Source of the DNA: Geomonas diazotrophica
Lineage (GTDB): Bacteria; Desulfobacterota; Desulfuromonadia; Geobacterales; Geobacteraceae
NCBI RefSeq assembly: GCF_018919385.1
Contig: NZ_JAHLMF010000005.1
Coordinates: 236,269-300,268 of the forward strand
Direction of reading: 5' to 3'
DNA length: 64,000 nt
In this document: one piece after another, positions 9,403 through 20,477 of the stretch
How the letters are laid out: the number at the start of each line of letters is the position of its first letter
Numbering within the stretch: position 1 is the first letter of the stretch
Notes under the pieces: model-generated
Told to the model about the DNA's origin: nothing
The model's database searches: none
The model's input: the letters and a program-made list of their open reading frames with translations, nothing else
Made by a program: the position numbers and the translations under genes

Positions 9403-10959
9403 ATGAAGACTTCTGAAGAAAAAAACATCAACAAGTGGCTGATCACCATCACGGTGATGCTTCCCGCCATCATGGAGATCGTCGACACCTCGGTGGCCAA
9501 CGTTGCGCTCCCGCACATGCAGGGAAGCCTCAACGCCGGGACCGACGAGATCACCTGGGTGCTCACCTCCTACCTGGTGAGCAACGCCGTCGTGCTCCCC
9601 ATGACCGGGTGGCTGGCGCGCATGTTCGGCCGCAAGCGCTTCCTGATAACCTGCATCACCCTCTTCACCCTCGCTTCCCTCATGTGCGGCGCCGCTCCCT
9701 CGCTTGGGCTGCTCATCTTCTTCAGGGTGCTCCAGGGAGCAGCCGGCGGCGCGCTGATCCCGATGAGCCAGGCGATCATGATGGAAACCTTCCCCCCCTA
9801 CCAGCAGGGGATGGCGATGGCGATCTTCGGCGTCGGCGCCATGTTCGGCCCCATCATCGGCCCGGCCCTTGGGGGGTGGATCACCGACAACATGAGCTGG
9901 CGCTGGATCTTCTACATCAACATCCCGATCGGCATCATCGCCGTGGTCATGGCCACCTTCTTCATCTACGACCCGAGCTACCTGAAGCGGGGCAAGGTCA
10001 GCATCGACTATTGGGGCCTGGCGCTTTTGACGGTGGGGCTCGGAGCGCTGCAGATCGTGCTGGACAAGGGACAGCAGGATGACTGGTTCAATTCCGGCTT
10101 CATCGTCGCCTGCTCGGTGCTCACCGCCGTCTCGCTGGCGGCGCTGGTCTACGTCGAACTCACCCACCCGCATCCGATCGTGAACCTGCGCCTGTTCAAG
10201 AACGTCTCCTTCTCCGCCGGCAACCTGGTGATGTTCGCCGTCGGCTTCTGCCTGTACAGCTCGATCATGCTGATACCCCTCTTCCTGCAGACGCTCATGG
10301 GGTACAACGCCACCATGGCCGGCATGGTCCTCGCGCCGGGGGGGATCGCCACCCTCATCTGCATGCCGTTTGTAGGGGCGATCATCCAGCGCTACGACGG
10401 CAGGAAGGTCGTCTTCACCGGGCTTATCATCGCCGCCTACTCCATGCACATCATGCAGGGGTTCACCCTGGAGGCCGCCTACCCGGACTTCGTCTGGCCG
10501 CGCGTGGTGCTCGGCATCGGGCTGGCCATGATCTTCGTGCCGCTCACCACGGTGACCCTGGCCACCATTTCCAAGGAGGAGATGGGGAACGCTACCGGGA
10601 TTTTCAGCCTGCTGAGGAATATCGGCGGCAGCGTCGGCATCGCCATTTCCGCCACGCTGCTGGCGCGCTACTCGCAGTTCTACCAGACCAGCCTGGTTGC
10701 CCACGTGAATCCGTACAACCCGCAGGCGCAGTCGCAGATCGCCATGCTGAAGGGGGCCCTGATGGGGCGCGGCATGGACCAGATGGCAGCGGAAAAGGGA
10801 GCCTTCGCCATCATCTACGGCAAGGTCGTCAGGCAGGCCTACATGCTCTCCTACAACCGTATCTTTTTCATCGTCGGGATCGCCTTCGTCGTGATCATTC
10901 CGCTGCTGCTTCTGTTGAAGAAGCCGCAGAAGCACCTTCCCCCCGGCGCGGCGCATTAA
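9403..10959 (+). CDS. EmrB/QacA-type (DHA2) multidrug MFS transporter
   Basis: This 518-residue integral membrane protein has 14 predicted helices. The DHA2 marks are present: MLPAIMEIVDTSVANVALPH in helix 1 (motif D1-like, with membrane Asp), the loop WLARMFGRKRFL (motif A) and FRVLQGAAGGALIPMSQA (motif B), with GVGAMFGPIIGPALGGW as motif C. It exports hydrophobic or cationic compounds with proton antiport. It is the last gene of the marR operon. The basic tail LLLLKKPQKHLPPGAAH ends at 10959, followed by a repeat-filled gap. Substrate cannot be read from sequence. Confidence 0.92.
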   Translation: MKTSEEKNINKWLITITVMLPAIMEIVDTSVANVALPHMQGSLNAGTDEITWVLTSYLVSNAVVLPMTGWLARMFGRKRFLITCITLFTLASLMCGAAPSLGLLIFFRVLQGAAGGALIPMSQAIMMETFPPYQQGMAMAIFGVGAMFGPIIGPALGGWITDNMSWRWIFYINIPIGIIAVVMATFFIYDPSYLKRGKVSIDYWGLALLTVGLGALQIVLDKGQQDDWFNSGFIVACSVLTAVSLAALVYVELTHPHPIVNLRLFKNVSFSAGNLVMFAVGFCLYSSIMLIPLFLQTLMGYNATMAGMVLAPGGIATLICMPFVGAIIQRYDGRKVVFTGLIIAAYSMHIMQGFTLEAAYPDFVWPRVVLGIGLAMIFVPLTTVTLATISKEEMGNATGIFSLLRNIGGSVGIAISATLLARYSQFYQTSLVAHVNPYNPQAQSQIAMLKGALMGRGMDQMAAEKGAFAIIYGKVVRQAYMLSYNRIFFIVGIAFVVIIPLLLLLKKPQKHLPPGAAH

Positions 10960-10977
10960 AGCAGGATAGCGCTCTAT

Positions 10978-11180
10978 CCCTCACCCCTACCCTCTCCCAG
11001 AGGGAGAGGGAGGATGGACAGCCCCCCTCACATCACACGCTCCATAGCTTCTATCCCCTCTCTCCCGGGAGAGGGAGGATGGGCACCGGGAGAGGGAGGA
11101 TGGGCACCCCTCACACGCTTCCTTGCTTCTATCCCCTCTCCCTCCGGGAGAGGGTGCCCGAAGGGCGGGTGAGGGAGATG
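10978..11180. repeat. GC-rich REP-like palindromic repeats (three copies)
   Basis: This 319-bp gap between emrB and the next gene holds three variants of a palindromic element of the form CCCTCTCC..GGAGAGGG, near 10979, 11055 and 11131. The last one carries the tail GTGCCCGAAGGGCGGGTGAG. A direct duplication of GGGAGAGGGAGGATGGGCAC sits within it near 11075-11107. The same family recurs at 39958-40072 and, in short form, at 14043-14080. No gene is supported here. Confidence 0.75.
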
Positions 11181-11220
11181 CCACCACGCGTGCGGAAACA
11201 ACTACCGATCGGCAACCATA

Positions 11221-11257
11221 AAAAAAGGCGGGGGAACGCATCCCCCGCCTTTTCTAT
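11221..11257 (-). terminator. Rho-independent terminator after the small membrane protein gene
   Basis: The stem AGGCGGGGG / CCCCCGCCT has a 7-nt loop. Read on the minus strand it ends in a T-rich run, and it lies 22 bp beyond the stop codon at 11279. Confidence 0.8.
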
Positions 11258-11278
11258 TTTCACCTGGCCTTGCGGCCG

Positions 11279-11548
11279 CTATTTCTTCTTATCCGCCTCT
11301 TCGGCCAGCCGTTTCTCCTGGGCCTGCCTGGCCTGATCCATCTCGGCCCAATGCGCGTCCCAGTCCTTTTTCCTGATGAAGTACAGACCGACGCTACCCA
11401 GCACGATGCAGACCCCGAAGAAGAACTGCATGACCTTGAACCCTTCGGCCACTCCGTAGACCATGCACCCCACGCCGACCAGGCCGAGCAGGAAAGGAGC
11501 ACTGAAGATGAGGCTGACCAGGGACTGCTTGTCTTTGTTTTCCGCCAT
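11279..11548 (-). CDS. Small two-helix membrane protein of unknown function
   Basis: This 89-residue protein has two hydrophobic helices, about residues 11-32 (VSLIFSAPFLLGLVGVGCMV) and 38-57 (VMQFFFGVCIVLGSVGLYF). A charged, alanine- and lysine-rich cytosolic tail follows (QARQAQEKRLAEEADKKK). An AAGGGGAAG site precedes the ATG. It follows the parvulin gene by 33 bp on the same strand and ends at a strong terminator, so it is probably the last gene of that transcript. I do not recognise a family, and the fold gives no clue to its task. Confidence 0.75.
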   Translation of the reverse strand: MAENKDKQSLVSLIFSAPFLLGLVGVGCMVYGVAEGFKVMQFFFGVCIVLGSVGLYFIRKKDWDAHWAEMDQARQAQEKRLAEEADKKK

Positions 11549-11581
11549 TGCTTCCCCTTTTACGTTCTTTGGGCGAGGTTT

Positions 11582-11863
11582 CTAGTCCTTGCGGCTCATC
11601 ACCTCGATCAGGTGGTAGCCGAACTGGGTCTTCACCGGGCCGAGCACCTTGCCGACCTCGCCGCTGAAAACCACCTTGTCGAACTCGGCGACCATCTGGC
11701 CGGGGCCGAACTCGCCCAGACGTCCCCCCTGGTTCCCCGAAGGGCAGAGGGAATTGGCGCGCGCCACCTCCCCGAACTCCTCTCCCGCTTCGATACGGCT
11801 CTTCAAGGCAACGCAGGCTTCCTCGGTCGCCACCAATATGTGACGTGCTGTAGCTCTCGCCAT
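11582..11863 (-). CDS. Parvulin-type peptidyl-prolyl cis-trans isomerase, single domain
   Basis: This 93-residue protein is one rotamase domain with the parvulin signature: ARHILVATEE at the N-terminus, GEEFGEVARANSLCPSGNQGGRLGEFGPGQMV in the centre and VKTQFGYHLIEV at the end. It has no signal peptide or membrane helix, so it resembles cytosolic PpiC/Par10 enzymes that speed proline isomerisation during folding. The ATG at 11863 follows GGAG by 6 nt; another ATG two codons upstream sits directly against the GGAG and is unlikely. It lies downstream of pdxJ with a 64-bp gap. Confidence 0.92.
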   Translation of the reverse strand: MARATARHILVATEEACVALKSRIEAGEEFGEVARANSLCPSGNQGGRLGEFGPGQMVAEFDKVVFSGEVGKVLGPVKTQFGYHLIEVMSRKD

Positions 11864-11927
11864 CTCCATCTCCTTTAGTTGATCTGTTGGGGACCGGCTC
11901 CTCAGGTGCCTGTCCCCTTAGGTTGCC

Positions 11928-12647
11928 TTAGGCGTAGCGTACCAGTTCGGACATGTCGCGCACGGCGCGGTCAAGGCCGACCAGGATGGCCCGGGACATG
12001 ATGGAGTGGCCGATGTTGAACTCCTCGATGCCGCCAATGGCCGCCACTTTCTTCACGTTGGTGTAATTCAGGCCGTGCCCGGCATTGACCCCGATGTCGA
12101 GCTTCCTGGCCAGTTTCACCGCGTTCTCGATCTTGATCAGCTCCAGGTTCTCTTCCTTCCAGGTGGGGGCGTCGGAGAAGGAACCGGTGTGGATCTCGAT
12201 GTAATCGGTGCCGATCTTGTTGGCCGCCTTGATCTGGTCCGGGTCCGGATCGATGAACAGACTGACGATGATCCCCCCCGCCTGCAGCTTCTCGATGGCG
12301 ACCTTGAGCGCTTCCTGGTGGATCCTGACGTCGAGTCCCCCCTCCGTGGTCAGCTCCGCCCTCTTCTCCGGGACCAGGGTGCAGCATTCCGGCTTAACCG
12401 CCAACGCGATGGCGACCATCTCGTCGGTGGCAGCCATCTCCAGGTTCAGCCTGGTCTTCACGGTCTGGCGCAGGATCTTCAGGTCGCGGTCCTGGATGTG
12501 CCTGCGGTCCTCGCGTAGGTGAATGGTGATCTGGTCGGCACCGGCCAGTTCGGCGATGGCGGCGGCAGCCACCGGATCCGGCTCGACCCCACCGCGCGCA
12601 TTGCGCAGGGTTGCCACATGGTCGATATTGACTCCCAGTCTAGCCAC
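11928..12647 (-). CDS. pdxJ: Pyridoxine 5'-phosphate synthase
   Basis: This 239-residue TIM-barrel enzyme joins 3-amino-2-oxopropyl phosphate and 1-deoxy-D-xylulose 5-phosphate to give pyridoxine 5'-phosphate, the last ring-forming step of DXP-dependent vitamin B6 synthesis. Family motifs are [58 protein letters not shown], and GHGLNYTNV with [12 protein letters not shown] near the end. I use the GTG at 12647, which has GGGAGGTG upstream and gives the usual family length; an ATG seven codons earlier lies inside glmM. The GTG overlaps the last 8 bases of glmM, so the two are likely translationally coupled. Confidence 0.95.
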   Translation of the reverse strand: MARLGVNIDHVATLRNARGGVEPDPVAAAAIAELAGADQITIHLREDRRHIQDRDLKILRQTVKTRLNLEMAATDEMVAIALAVKPECCTLVPEKRAELTTEGGLDVRIHQEALKVAIEKLQAGGIIVSLFIDPDPDQIKAANKIGTDYIEIHTGSFSDAPTWKEENLELIKIENAVKLARKLDIGVNAGHGLNYTNVKKVAAIGGIEEFNIGHSIMSRAILVGLDRAVRDMSELVRYA

Positions 12648-14004
12648 GGTTCTCACCTCCCAGGGCATCGGACGCGGTCTGCGCGATCTCGTTGGCCCAA
12701 TTGCGGATAGTCGCCTCGTCGTTGCCTTCCAGCATGATGCGCAGGAGCGGTTCGGTGCCGGACCAGCGGATCAGCACCCTCCCCTCCCCTTTCAACTTCT
12801 CCTCGACGTCGTTGATCACCTTGGCTACCTCGGGGATCTGCATCACGTCGGTCTTCTGCGGCAGACGCACGTTGACCAGCACCTGCGGCAGGGAGTGCAT
12901 CACCAGGGCGAGCTCGGAGAGGCGCTTTTGGCGGCGCTGCATGATGGCGAGCACCTGCAGCGCGGAGAGGATGCCGTCTCCGGTAGTGTTGTGGTCCAGG
13001 AAGATCATGTGCCCGGACTGCTCGCCCCCGAGGTTGTAGCCCCCCTTCAGCATCTCTTCGACGACGTAGCGGTCACCAACGGCGGTCTTGATCACCTCGC
13101 CGCCGGCACGCTTCATGGCGATGTCGAGCCCCATGTTGCTCATCACCGTGGCGACCAGGGTGTTCTTGTTCAGAGTCCCCTGCCGCAGCATCTCGGTGGC
13201 GCAAATGGCCATGATCTTGTCGCCGTCCACCACGTTGCCGTACTCGTCCACGAATATGACGCGGTCGGCGTCACCGTCGAGGGCGACCCCCAGGTCGGCG
13301 CCGTGCTGCTTCACCGCCTCGCTCATCACCTCGGGGTGCAGCGAACCGCAATCCGCGTTGATGTTGGTGCCGTTGGGCTTGACGCCGAGAGAAATCACCT
13401 CGGCCCCGAGCTCCTCGAACACCGCCGGTGCCACCTTGTAGGCGGCGCCGTTGGCGCAGTCGAGCACGATCTTCAGCCCGGAGAGGTCGAGGTCCTTGGG
13501 GAAGGTGCTCTTCAAAAAGACGACGAAACGCCCCTGGGCATCGTCGATGCGGTAGGCCTTCCCCACCTCCTTCGCGGTAGGGCGCAGGGAGTCGATGCGC
13601 TTTGAGAAGATCAGTTCCTCGATCATCAGCTCGGTCTCGTCGGGGAGTTTGAAGCCGTCGCGCGAGAAGAACTTGATGCCGTTGTCCTCGAAGGGGTTGT
13701 GCGAGGCGGAGATGACCACGCCGGCGTCGGCGCGCATCGAGGAGGTGATGTTGGCGATGCCGGGGGTCGGCAGCGGGCCGACCAGGAGGACGTCCACTCC
13801 CATGGAGCAGATGCCGGCCATGAGGGCGCTCTCCAGCATGTAGCCGGAGAGGCGGGTGTCCTTGCCGATCACGATGCGGTGACGCTTCTTGCCGTTTTTG
13901 AATATGTACGCGGCGGCGCGCCCGATCTGCATGGCCATCTCCGCCGTCATCGGGTAGACGTTGGCCACTCCGCGGACACCGTCGGTACCGAAAAGCTTCT
14001 TCAT
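12640..14004 (-). CDS. glmM: Phosphoglucosamine mutase
   Basis: This 454-residue alpha-D-phosphohexomutase starts [12 protein letters not shown], as GlmM proteins do. The catalytic phosphoserine is in [13 protein letters not shown], metal-binding aspartates are in ALDGDADRV, the sugar-binding loop is GGEQSGH and the phosphate-binding loop is [10 protein letters not shown]. It converts glucosamine-6-phosphate to glucosamine-1-phosphate for UDP-GlcNAc synthesis. AGAGGT lies 8 nt before the ATG at 14004; a GTG three codons upstream is less well placed. Its neighbours cdaR and cdaA match the well-known CdaA-CdaR-GlmM module, in which GlmM binds and damps the diadenylate cyclase, so physical control of c-di-AMP synthesis is expected. 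Confidence 0.96.
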   Translation of the reverse strand: MKKLFGTDGVRGVANVYPMTAEMAMQIGRAAAYIFKNGKKRHRIVIGKDTRLSGYMLESALMAGICSMGVDVLLVGPLPTPGIANITSSMRADAGVVISASHNPFEDNGIKFFSRDGFKLPDETELMIEELIFSKRIDSLRPTAKEVGKAYRIDDAQGRFVVFLKSTFPKDLDLSGLKIVLDCANGAAYKVAPAVFEELGAEVISLGVKPNGTNINADCGSLHPEVMSEAVKQHGADLGVALDGDADRVIFVDEYGNVVDGDKIMAICATEMLRQGTLNKNTLVATVMSNMGLDIAMKRAGGEVIKTAVGDRYVVEEMLKGGYNLGGEQSGHMIFLDHNTTGDGILSALQVLAIMQRRQKRLSELALVMHSLPQVLVNVRLPQKTDVMQIPEVAKVINDVEEKLKGEGRVLIRWSGTEPLLRIMLEGNDEATIRNWANEIAQTASDALGGENRG

Positions 14005-14089
14005 CAGTTTCACCTCTAATTGATTTGTTTGCAGTTACTCGTCTCCCCTCTCCCGTAGCGGGAGGGAGAGCCGGTAGAGAAGCAAGTGA

Positions 14090-14479
14090 CTATTTCTCCC
14101 TGGCGGCCAGCACGAAGCTCGCCGTGGCCGGCGCCACGTGTACCACCTTGATCTCCGGGTCCAGGTTGAACTCGGCCTCTTTCAGCAACACCTGCTGCAG
14201 CCCCGGCTGCGCACCCGCCAGGTCTATGTCGCAGCGGGTCTGATGGAAGGGAAGCAGGAACAGCAGAATGCGCGGCCCGGCCACCACCACCTCGACCTCG
14301 GCGGGGGCCGCCCCGTCCAGCTTCAGCCCGGCCGGCATCCGGTGCAGATTGACGGGCAGCACGAGCAGCATCTCGCCCGGACGCTCCAGGATCACGCTGA
14401 GCCAGATCAGCACGGACAGGAGCACCGAGAGGACCTTCACCCCCTTGAGCCATTCGCGTCCCTTGACATGCGCCGTCAT
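14090..14479 (-). CDS. cdaR: YbbR-domain protein, short CdaR-like regulator of CdaA
   Basis: This 129-residue protein has an N-terminal membrane helix (about residues 12-32, LKGVKVLSVLLSVLIWLSVI) and one extracytoplasmic YbbR-like domain (VLPVNLHRMPAGLKL, VEVVVAGPRILLFLLP). Firmicute CdaR proteins usually carry three or four YbbR domains, so this version is reduced. Its ATG overlaps the cdaA stop codon by 4 bp (ATGA), and glmM follows 85 bp further on, the classical cdaA-cdaR-glmM order. A regulatory contact with CdaA is inferred from this context, not seen. Confidence 0.85.
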   Translation of the reverse strand: MTAHVKGREWLKGVKVLSVLLSVLIWLSVILERPGEMLLVLPVNLHRMPAGLKLDGAAPAEVEVVVAGPRILLFLLPFHQTRCDIDLAGAQPGLQQVLLKEAEFNLDPEIKVVHVAPATASFVLAAREK

Positions 14480-15240
14480 TTAAGCCACCTCGGCTCGACC
14501 AGCCTGCGCAGGGTCTTGCCCAGCGAGGGCATGTCGATCACATCGGTCTTCTTGCCAGCCACGATCACCGAGGCGGTGCCGGTCTCCTCGGAAACGACCA
14601 CGACCACGGCGTCGACCAGTTCGGTGAGCCCGATGGCGGCGCGGTGGCGGGTCCCGAGGCTCTTGCTCACCTCGAGGTTCTGGGTGAGCGGCAGGAAACA
14701 CCCCGCCTTGGTCAGCTTGCCGTGCTGTATGATCACCGCGCCGTCGTGGATGGGCGAATACGGCAGGAAGATCGAAGAGATCAGCTCGCTGGTCACCTTG
14801 GCGTCGATATCGGTGCCGACCGCCAGGTAGCTGTCCACGGAGATGGCCCGCTCGATCACGATGAGCGCCCCGATCTTCTTCTGGGCCAGTCCCGCCACCG
14901 CGAACACCAGCTCGTCGATCACGTCGGACATCTCGACGTCCTTCTCGGTGCGGCTTCTGGCCAGCGTAGCGAACGCCCTGCGGATGTCGGTCTGGAAGAT
15001 GACCGCGAGCCCCACGACGGACGATGCGAGGATGAGGTCGACGATGAGCCGGACGGTCTGCAGGGAGAAGAAGCGCGCCAGAAGATGCAGGGCGACGAGG
15101 CCCGAAAGGATGGCGAGGATGCGCAGCGCGAGCACCCCCTTGAGCAGTCGCGCCAGCCTGGAGACGATCAGTATCGCTAGCGACAGGTCCAGAAGGTCCC
15201 GCAGTATGCCTATGTTTTGCAGGAAAGAATTCATCCGCAC
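14476..15240 (-). CDS. cdaA: Membrane diadenylate cyclase CdaA
   Basis: This 254-residue protein has an N-terminal membrane segment of about three helices (residues 14-85) followed by a DisA_N diadenylate cyclase domain. The catalytic DGAVII motif lies near residue 161 and the GTRHRAAIGLTE motif near 191; both are needed for making c-di-AMP from two ATP. The start is uncertain: a GTG at 15240 and an ATG at 15234 are both open and neither has a strong Shine-Dalgarno site. It lies 36 bp downstream of folP and overlaps cdaR by 4 bp. c-di-AMP controls potassium, osmolyte and wall balance in many bacteria; the effectors here are not in the window. Confidence 0.94.
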   Translation of the reverse strand: MRMNSFLQNIGILRDLLDLSLAILIVSRLARLLKGVLALRILAILSGLVALHLLARFFSLQTVRLIVDLILASSVVGLAVIFQTDIRRAFATLARSRTEKDVEMSDVIDELVFAVAGLAQKKIGALIVIERAISVDSYLAVGTDIDAKVTSELISSIFLPYSPIHDGAVIIQHGKLTKAGCFLPLTQNLEVSKSLGTRHRAAIGLTELVDAVVVVVSEETGTASVIVAGKKTDVIDMPSLGKTLRRLVEPRWLK

Positions 15241-15276
15241 CGGTCGGGAAGCTGAGCTTCCGGTTTCCGGGTGCGG

Positions 15277-16112
15277 CTACATGAGCGCCCGCGTCATCAA
15301 GGCGACGTCCCTCATGGCAGCCACGTCATGCACCCGTACGATGGTGGCCCCGTGCACGATCGACATAGCGACCGCTGCAGCGGTGCCAAATACCCTCTCT
15401 ACCCCGTCCCTGCCGGTGACGGCCCCGATGAACGACTTACGGGAAGGACCGACCAGTATGGGACGTCCCAGCGGCAGGAACTCCTCGAGCCGCTTGATCA
15501 GTTCCAGGTTCCCCTGGACGCTCTTGCCGAAACCAAGCCCCGGGTCGATCACTATCCGCGCCTCGGGAACTCCCGCTTTCCTCGCCAGGGCGATCGACTC
15601 TTCCAGGTACGCCCTGACATCGGCGATCAGGTCGTCGTAGCCCGTGTCCTTCTGCATGGTGTCGGGCATGCCCCGGGTGTGCATCACCACGACTCCGGCA
15701 TCGGCTGCCGCCACCACGGCGGCCATCTCGGGATCGAACATGAGACCGGTGACGTCGTTGACGATCTCCGCCCCGGCGGCGCAGGCCGCCTCAGCAACCC
15801 CGGCCTTGTAGGTATCGATGGAGATCGGAGCGGTGATCCGGCCCTTCAGCGCCTCTATAACGGGAAGCACCCGGTCCAGTTCCTCCTGCAGGGTGACGGC
15901 GGGAGCGTTGGGCCGGGTGCTTTCGCCCCCGATATCTATGATGTCGGCACCCGCCCGCTCAAGCTCGCAGGCACGCTCCACGGCGGCCTCGAGGGAGAAG
16001 AAGCGCCCCCCGTCCGAGAAGGAGTCCGGAGTCACGTTCAAAATGCCCATGATCTGCGGACGCTCCAGGGACAGGGTGCGGCGGGACAGTTCCCACTCCT
16101 GCGCCTTGATCA

Positions 16113-16113
<1 letters not shown>
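15277..16113 (-). CDS. folP: Dihydropteroate synthase
   Basis: This 278-residue TIM-barrel enzyme condenses p-aminobenzoate with dihydropterin pyrophosphate in folate synthesis and is the sulfonamide target. Signature sequences are IMGILNVTPDSFSDGG, ADIIDIGGESTRPNA, SIDTYKAGVAEAA, NDVTGLMFDPEM, DPGLGFGKSVQGNLEL and GPSRKSFIGAVTGRDG. The ATG at 16113 shares one base with the ftsH stop codon (TGATG), so translational coupling to ftsH is likely. The ftsH-folP pairing is widespread in bacteria. Confidence 0.96.
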
Positions 16114-17951
<1,838 letters not shown>

Positions 17952-18130
17952 GTTTCCTCCCGATCAATCGGTATGCTGCAAAGACACGATCTGACGCTGG
18001 TTTACCACGACATAGAGCGCGCGTTGCTTGGTTGAACGGTCGCCATTGCCGGCTTCCTTATGAGAACGAAGAAAAAAGCGTTCAAATGAGTAAAAAGGAT
18101 TACCATAAAGGGTGCAGGTTGACAAGAGCT

Positions 18131-19507
18131 TTAAGGTGTAATATCAAGAATTTCGACTCGTAAAACCGCGCCAGTCGTGGAGGTTACCCGTCCCTTCTGT
18201 GCGACTCTCACCCCTGCCACCCAGACGATCTCCCCCTCGCTGAAAACGAGCGGCACCCGGCTGCGCTCATGAAGGGGGAGCTTTTCATTGATGAAAAGCT
18301 CCTTCACCTTCTGCGAGCCAGTCATGCCAAGCGGCGTGAAACGGTCGCCGGGGGTGAAGGGGCGCACGAGCCAGGGAAACGGCGCCGCGTCCGCCGAGAG
18401 GTGGACGATCCTTTTCGACCCGGTTGCCAGGTCGTCGGGACGCTCCACCCGGCGCACCGTAAGCGTCATCCCGTTTTCCAGTCGGTAGCTCCCCTCGCCC
18501 GGCACGTCCTGTTCCCATTGCATTGGAGCCGACGGTGCGGCACAGGTGAAGCTGAGCCTGTCGTAGCAACGCTCGACGCGGAGGTCGCCGGGGAGCTTCA
18601 AGCCGGCGTTGGGTCGACATGAACAAGCGAGGCGATCGATCGCCTCGAGGTGCGTGAGCGCGATGCACATCAGGTCCCCGCGCAGCTCGTGCAGCCCGTG
18701 GCGATACAGGCGCAGTCGCAGCCCCCGGTGCTCCTGAAGCAGCGCCTCGATGCCGAAAACCACCTCATCGTTTGCCGAGGAGGCGAGCCGGTCGAAGGAG
18801 CTGACGGTGAGGTGATCCAGGAGTTCCTCGTCAGCGGCGAGTATCTCCGCGGTGGCGGCCAGCCGTTCGGTGACCCTCGGGTTGTACTTTTTGAGGACGG
18901 GAACCAGTTCGTGGCGGATGCTGTTGCGCAGGATCGCGGTGTCGGAGTTAGTTTCGTCGGTACGCCAGGTTAAGCCGCGGCCGTTCAAGTACAGCTCAAG
19001 CTCCTCGCGGCTCACCTTGAGCAGCGGACGCTTTACCAGGTTGGCCCCACTGGGCTTCATGGCGCTCAGGCCGGTGGCACCTGCGCCCCGCAGCAGGCGG
19101 ATCAGGACCGTCTCCGCCTGGTCGTCCAGGTGATGGGCAACCGCGATACCGGTGGCGCCACGGCGCCTTGCCACCTCGTGGAAGAAGGCGTAGCGCGCCT
19201 GGCGCCCGGCGTCCTCGAGCGAAAGTCCTTCGGCGGCGGCAAACGATGCGACGTCGACCCGGATGGCAACGAAGGGGAGACGGTAGCGGGTGGCGAGGTC
19301 AGCCACGAATTTCTCGTCCGTATCCGACTCGGCGCCGCGCAGGCAGTGGTTCAGGTGGGCGACGATCAGCTTGAGGCGCTCGTCCGCGAGCCGGGTCATG
19401 ATATCGAGGAGGGCCACCGAATCAGCCCCCCCCGAGACCGCCACAACCACGGTCTCGCCGGGAGCAAAGAGATGTTGGTTACGGACGATGGCGACGAGGT
19501 CTTTCAA
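18131..19507 (-). CDS. tilS: tRNA(Ile)-lysidine synthase
   Basis: This enzyme attaches lysine to C34 of tRNA-Ile(CAU), changing its decoding from AUG to AUA. The N-type ATP pyrophosphatase P-loop is VAVSGGADSVALLD, followed by LNHCLRGAESDTDE and VAHHLDDQAETVLIRLLRG. The C-terminal substrate-binding domain ends with GSQKVKELFINEKLP. The open frame runs further upstream, but only through repeat DNA and a proline-rich stretch. I therefore favour the TTG at 19507 (LKDLVAIVRN, 458 residues), which has GGAG about 10 nt upstream; the start remains uncertain. It lies 179 bp upstream of ftsH on the same strand, as in many Geobacter-type genomes. Confidence 0.92.
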   Translation of the reverse strand: MKDLVAIVRNQHLFAPGETVVVAVSGGADSVALLDIMTRLADERLKLIVAHLNHCLRGAESDTDEKFVADLATRYRLPFVAIRVDVASFAAAEGLSLEDAGRQARYAFFHEVARRRGATGIAVAHHLDDQAETVLIRLLRGAGATGLSAMKPSGANLVKRPLLKVSREELELYLNGRGLTWRTDETNSDTAILRNSIRHELVPVLKKYNPRVTERLAATAEILAADEELLDHLTVSSFDRLASSANDEVVFGIEALLQEHRGLRLRLYRHGLHELRGDLMCIALTHLEAIDRLACSCRPNAGLKLPGDLRVERCYDRLSFTCAAPSAPMQWEQDVPGEGSYRLENGMTLTVRRVERPDDLATGSKRIVHLSADAAPFPWLVRPFTPGDRFTPLGMTGSQKVKELFINEKLPLHERSRVPLVFSEGEIVWVAGVRVAQKGRVTSTTGAVLRVEILDITP

Positions 19508-19561
19508 GCAGTTCGGGCTCCTGGAATCGAAGTGGCGAGTGCAGTCATGGTGGCGGGTTGG

Positions 19562-19598
19562 GCAGGGCGAATGATTATTCGCCCCTACAGGGGCGGAG
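19562..19598. repeat. Palindromic GGGCGAAT..ATTCGCCC element
   Basis: GGGCGAAT-GATT-ATTCGCCC forms a near-perfect hairpin next to a CCTACAGGGG tail. The same hairpin core, with an AAT loop, is contained in every unit of the neighbouring 135-bp array. Confidence 0.7.
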
Positions 19599-19668
19599 GT
19601 TGTTTGGTGTCTCGGGAGATGGTAAGGAGAGCCCCCCCACATCACGGCGCCTATATCGGGGAGTCGTC

Positions 19669-20472
19669 GGCGCTGCCGGGCGACTGTAGGGGCGAATAAT
19701 ATTCGCCCAGCCCAAGGCGGCACCTACTGATATTGCCACTCCCGGCCACCCAACTGCCGCACCGTCGCCACCCAAAGAACGTAGAACGTAGAGTTCGTGG
19801 TTGGCGGCGCTGCCGGGCGACTGTAGGGGCGAATAATATTCGCCCAGCCCAAGGCGGCACCTACTGACATTGCCACTCCCGGTCACCCAACTGCCGCACC
19901 GGCACCCCCAAAGAACGTAGGACGTAGAGTTCGTGGTTGGCAACGCTGCCGGGCGACTGTAGGGGCGAATAATATTCGCCCAGCCCAAGCGGCACCTACT
20001 GACACTGCCACTCCCCGTCACCCAACTGCCGCACCGGCACCCCCAAAGAACGTAGAACGTAGAGTTCGTGGTTGGCGACGCTACCGGGCGACTGTAGGGG
20101 CGAATAATATTCGCCCAACCCAAGCGGCACCTACTGACATTGCCACTCCCGGTCACCCAACTGCCGCACCGGCACCCCCAAAGAACGTAGAACGTAGAGT
20201 TCGTGGTTGGCGACACTGCCGGGCGACTGTAGGGGCGAATAATATTCGCCCAGCCCAAGCGGCACCTACTGACATTGCCACTCCCGGTCACCCAACTGCC
20301 GCACCGGCACCCCCAAAGAACGTAGAACGTAGAGTTCGTGGTTGGCGACGCTGCCGGGCGACTGTAGGGGCGAATAATATTCGCCCAGCCCAAGCGACAC
20401 CTACTGACATTGCCACTCCCCGTCACCCAACTGCCGCACCGTCGCCCCCCCCAAGAACGTAGAACGTAGAAC
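19669..20472. repeat. Six-copy tandem array of a ~135-bp unit
   Basis: The marker GACTGTAGGGGCGAATAAT begins at 19682, 19819, 19955, 20090, 20225 and 20360. The period is therefore 137, 136, 135, 135, 135, and copies differ by only a few bases. Each unit contains the hairpin GGGCGAAT-AAT-ATTCGCCC and a direct repeat GAACGTAGAACGTAGA. Because 135 is divisible by three, one minus-strand frame stays open across several copies (a 45-residue repeat), but it has no ribosome binding site and looks accidental. The array sits between tilS and the hypothetical gene at 20478. Confidence 0.85.
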
Positions 20473-20477
20473 GCGTT

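Noticed and set aside
19575..20426. Open frame of 283 codons on the minus strand with a 45-residue repeat
   Set aside because: It is produced by the 135-bp tandem DNA repeat, has no ribosome binding site, and its composition (many Arg, Ser, Trp, Cys) is unlike a real repeat protein from this genome.
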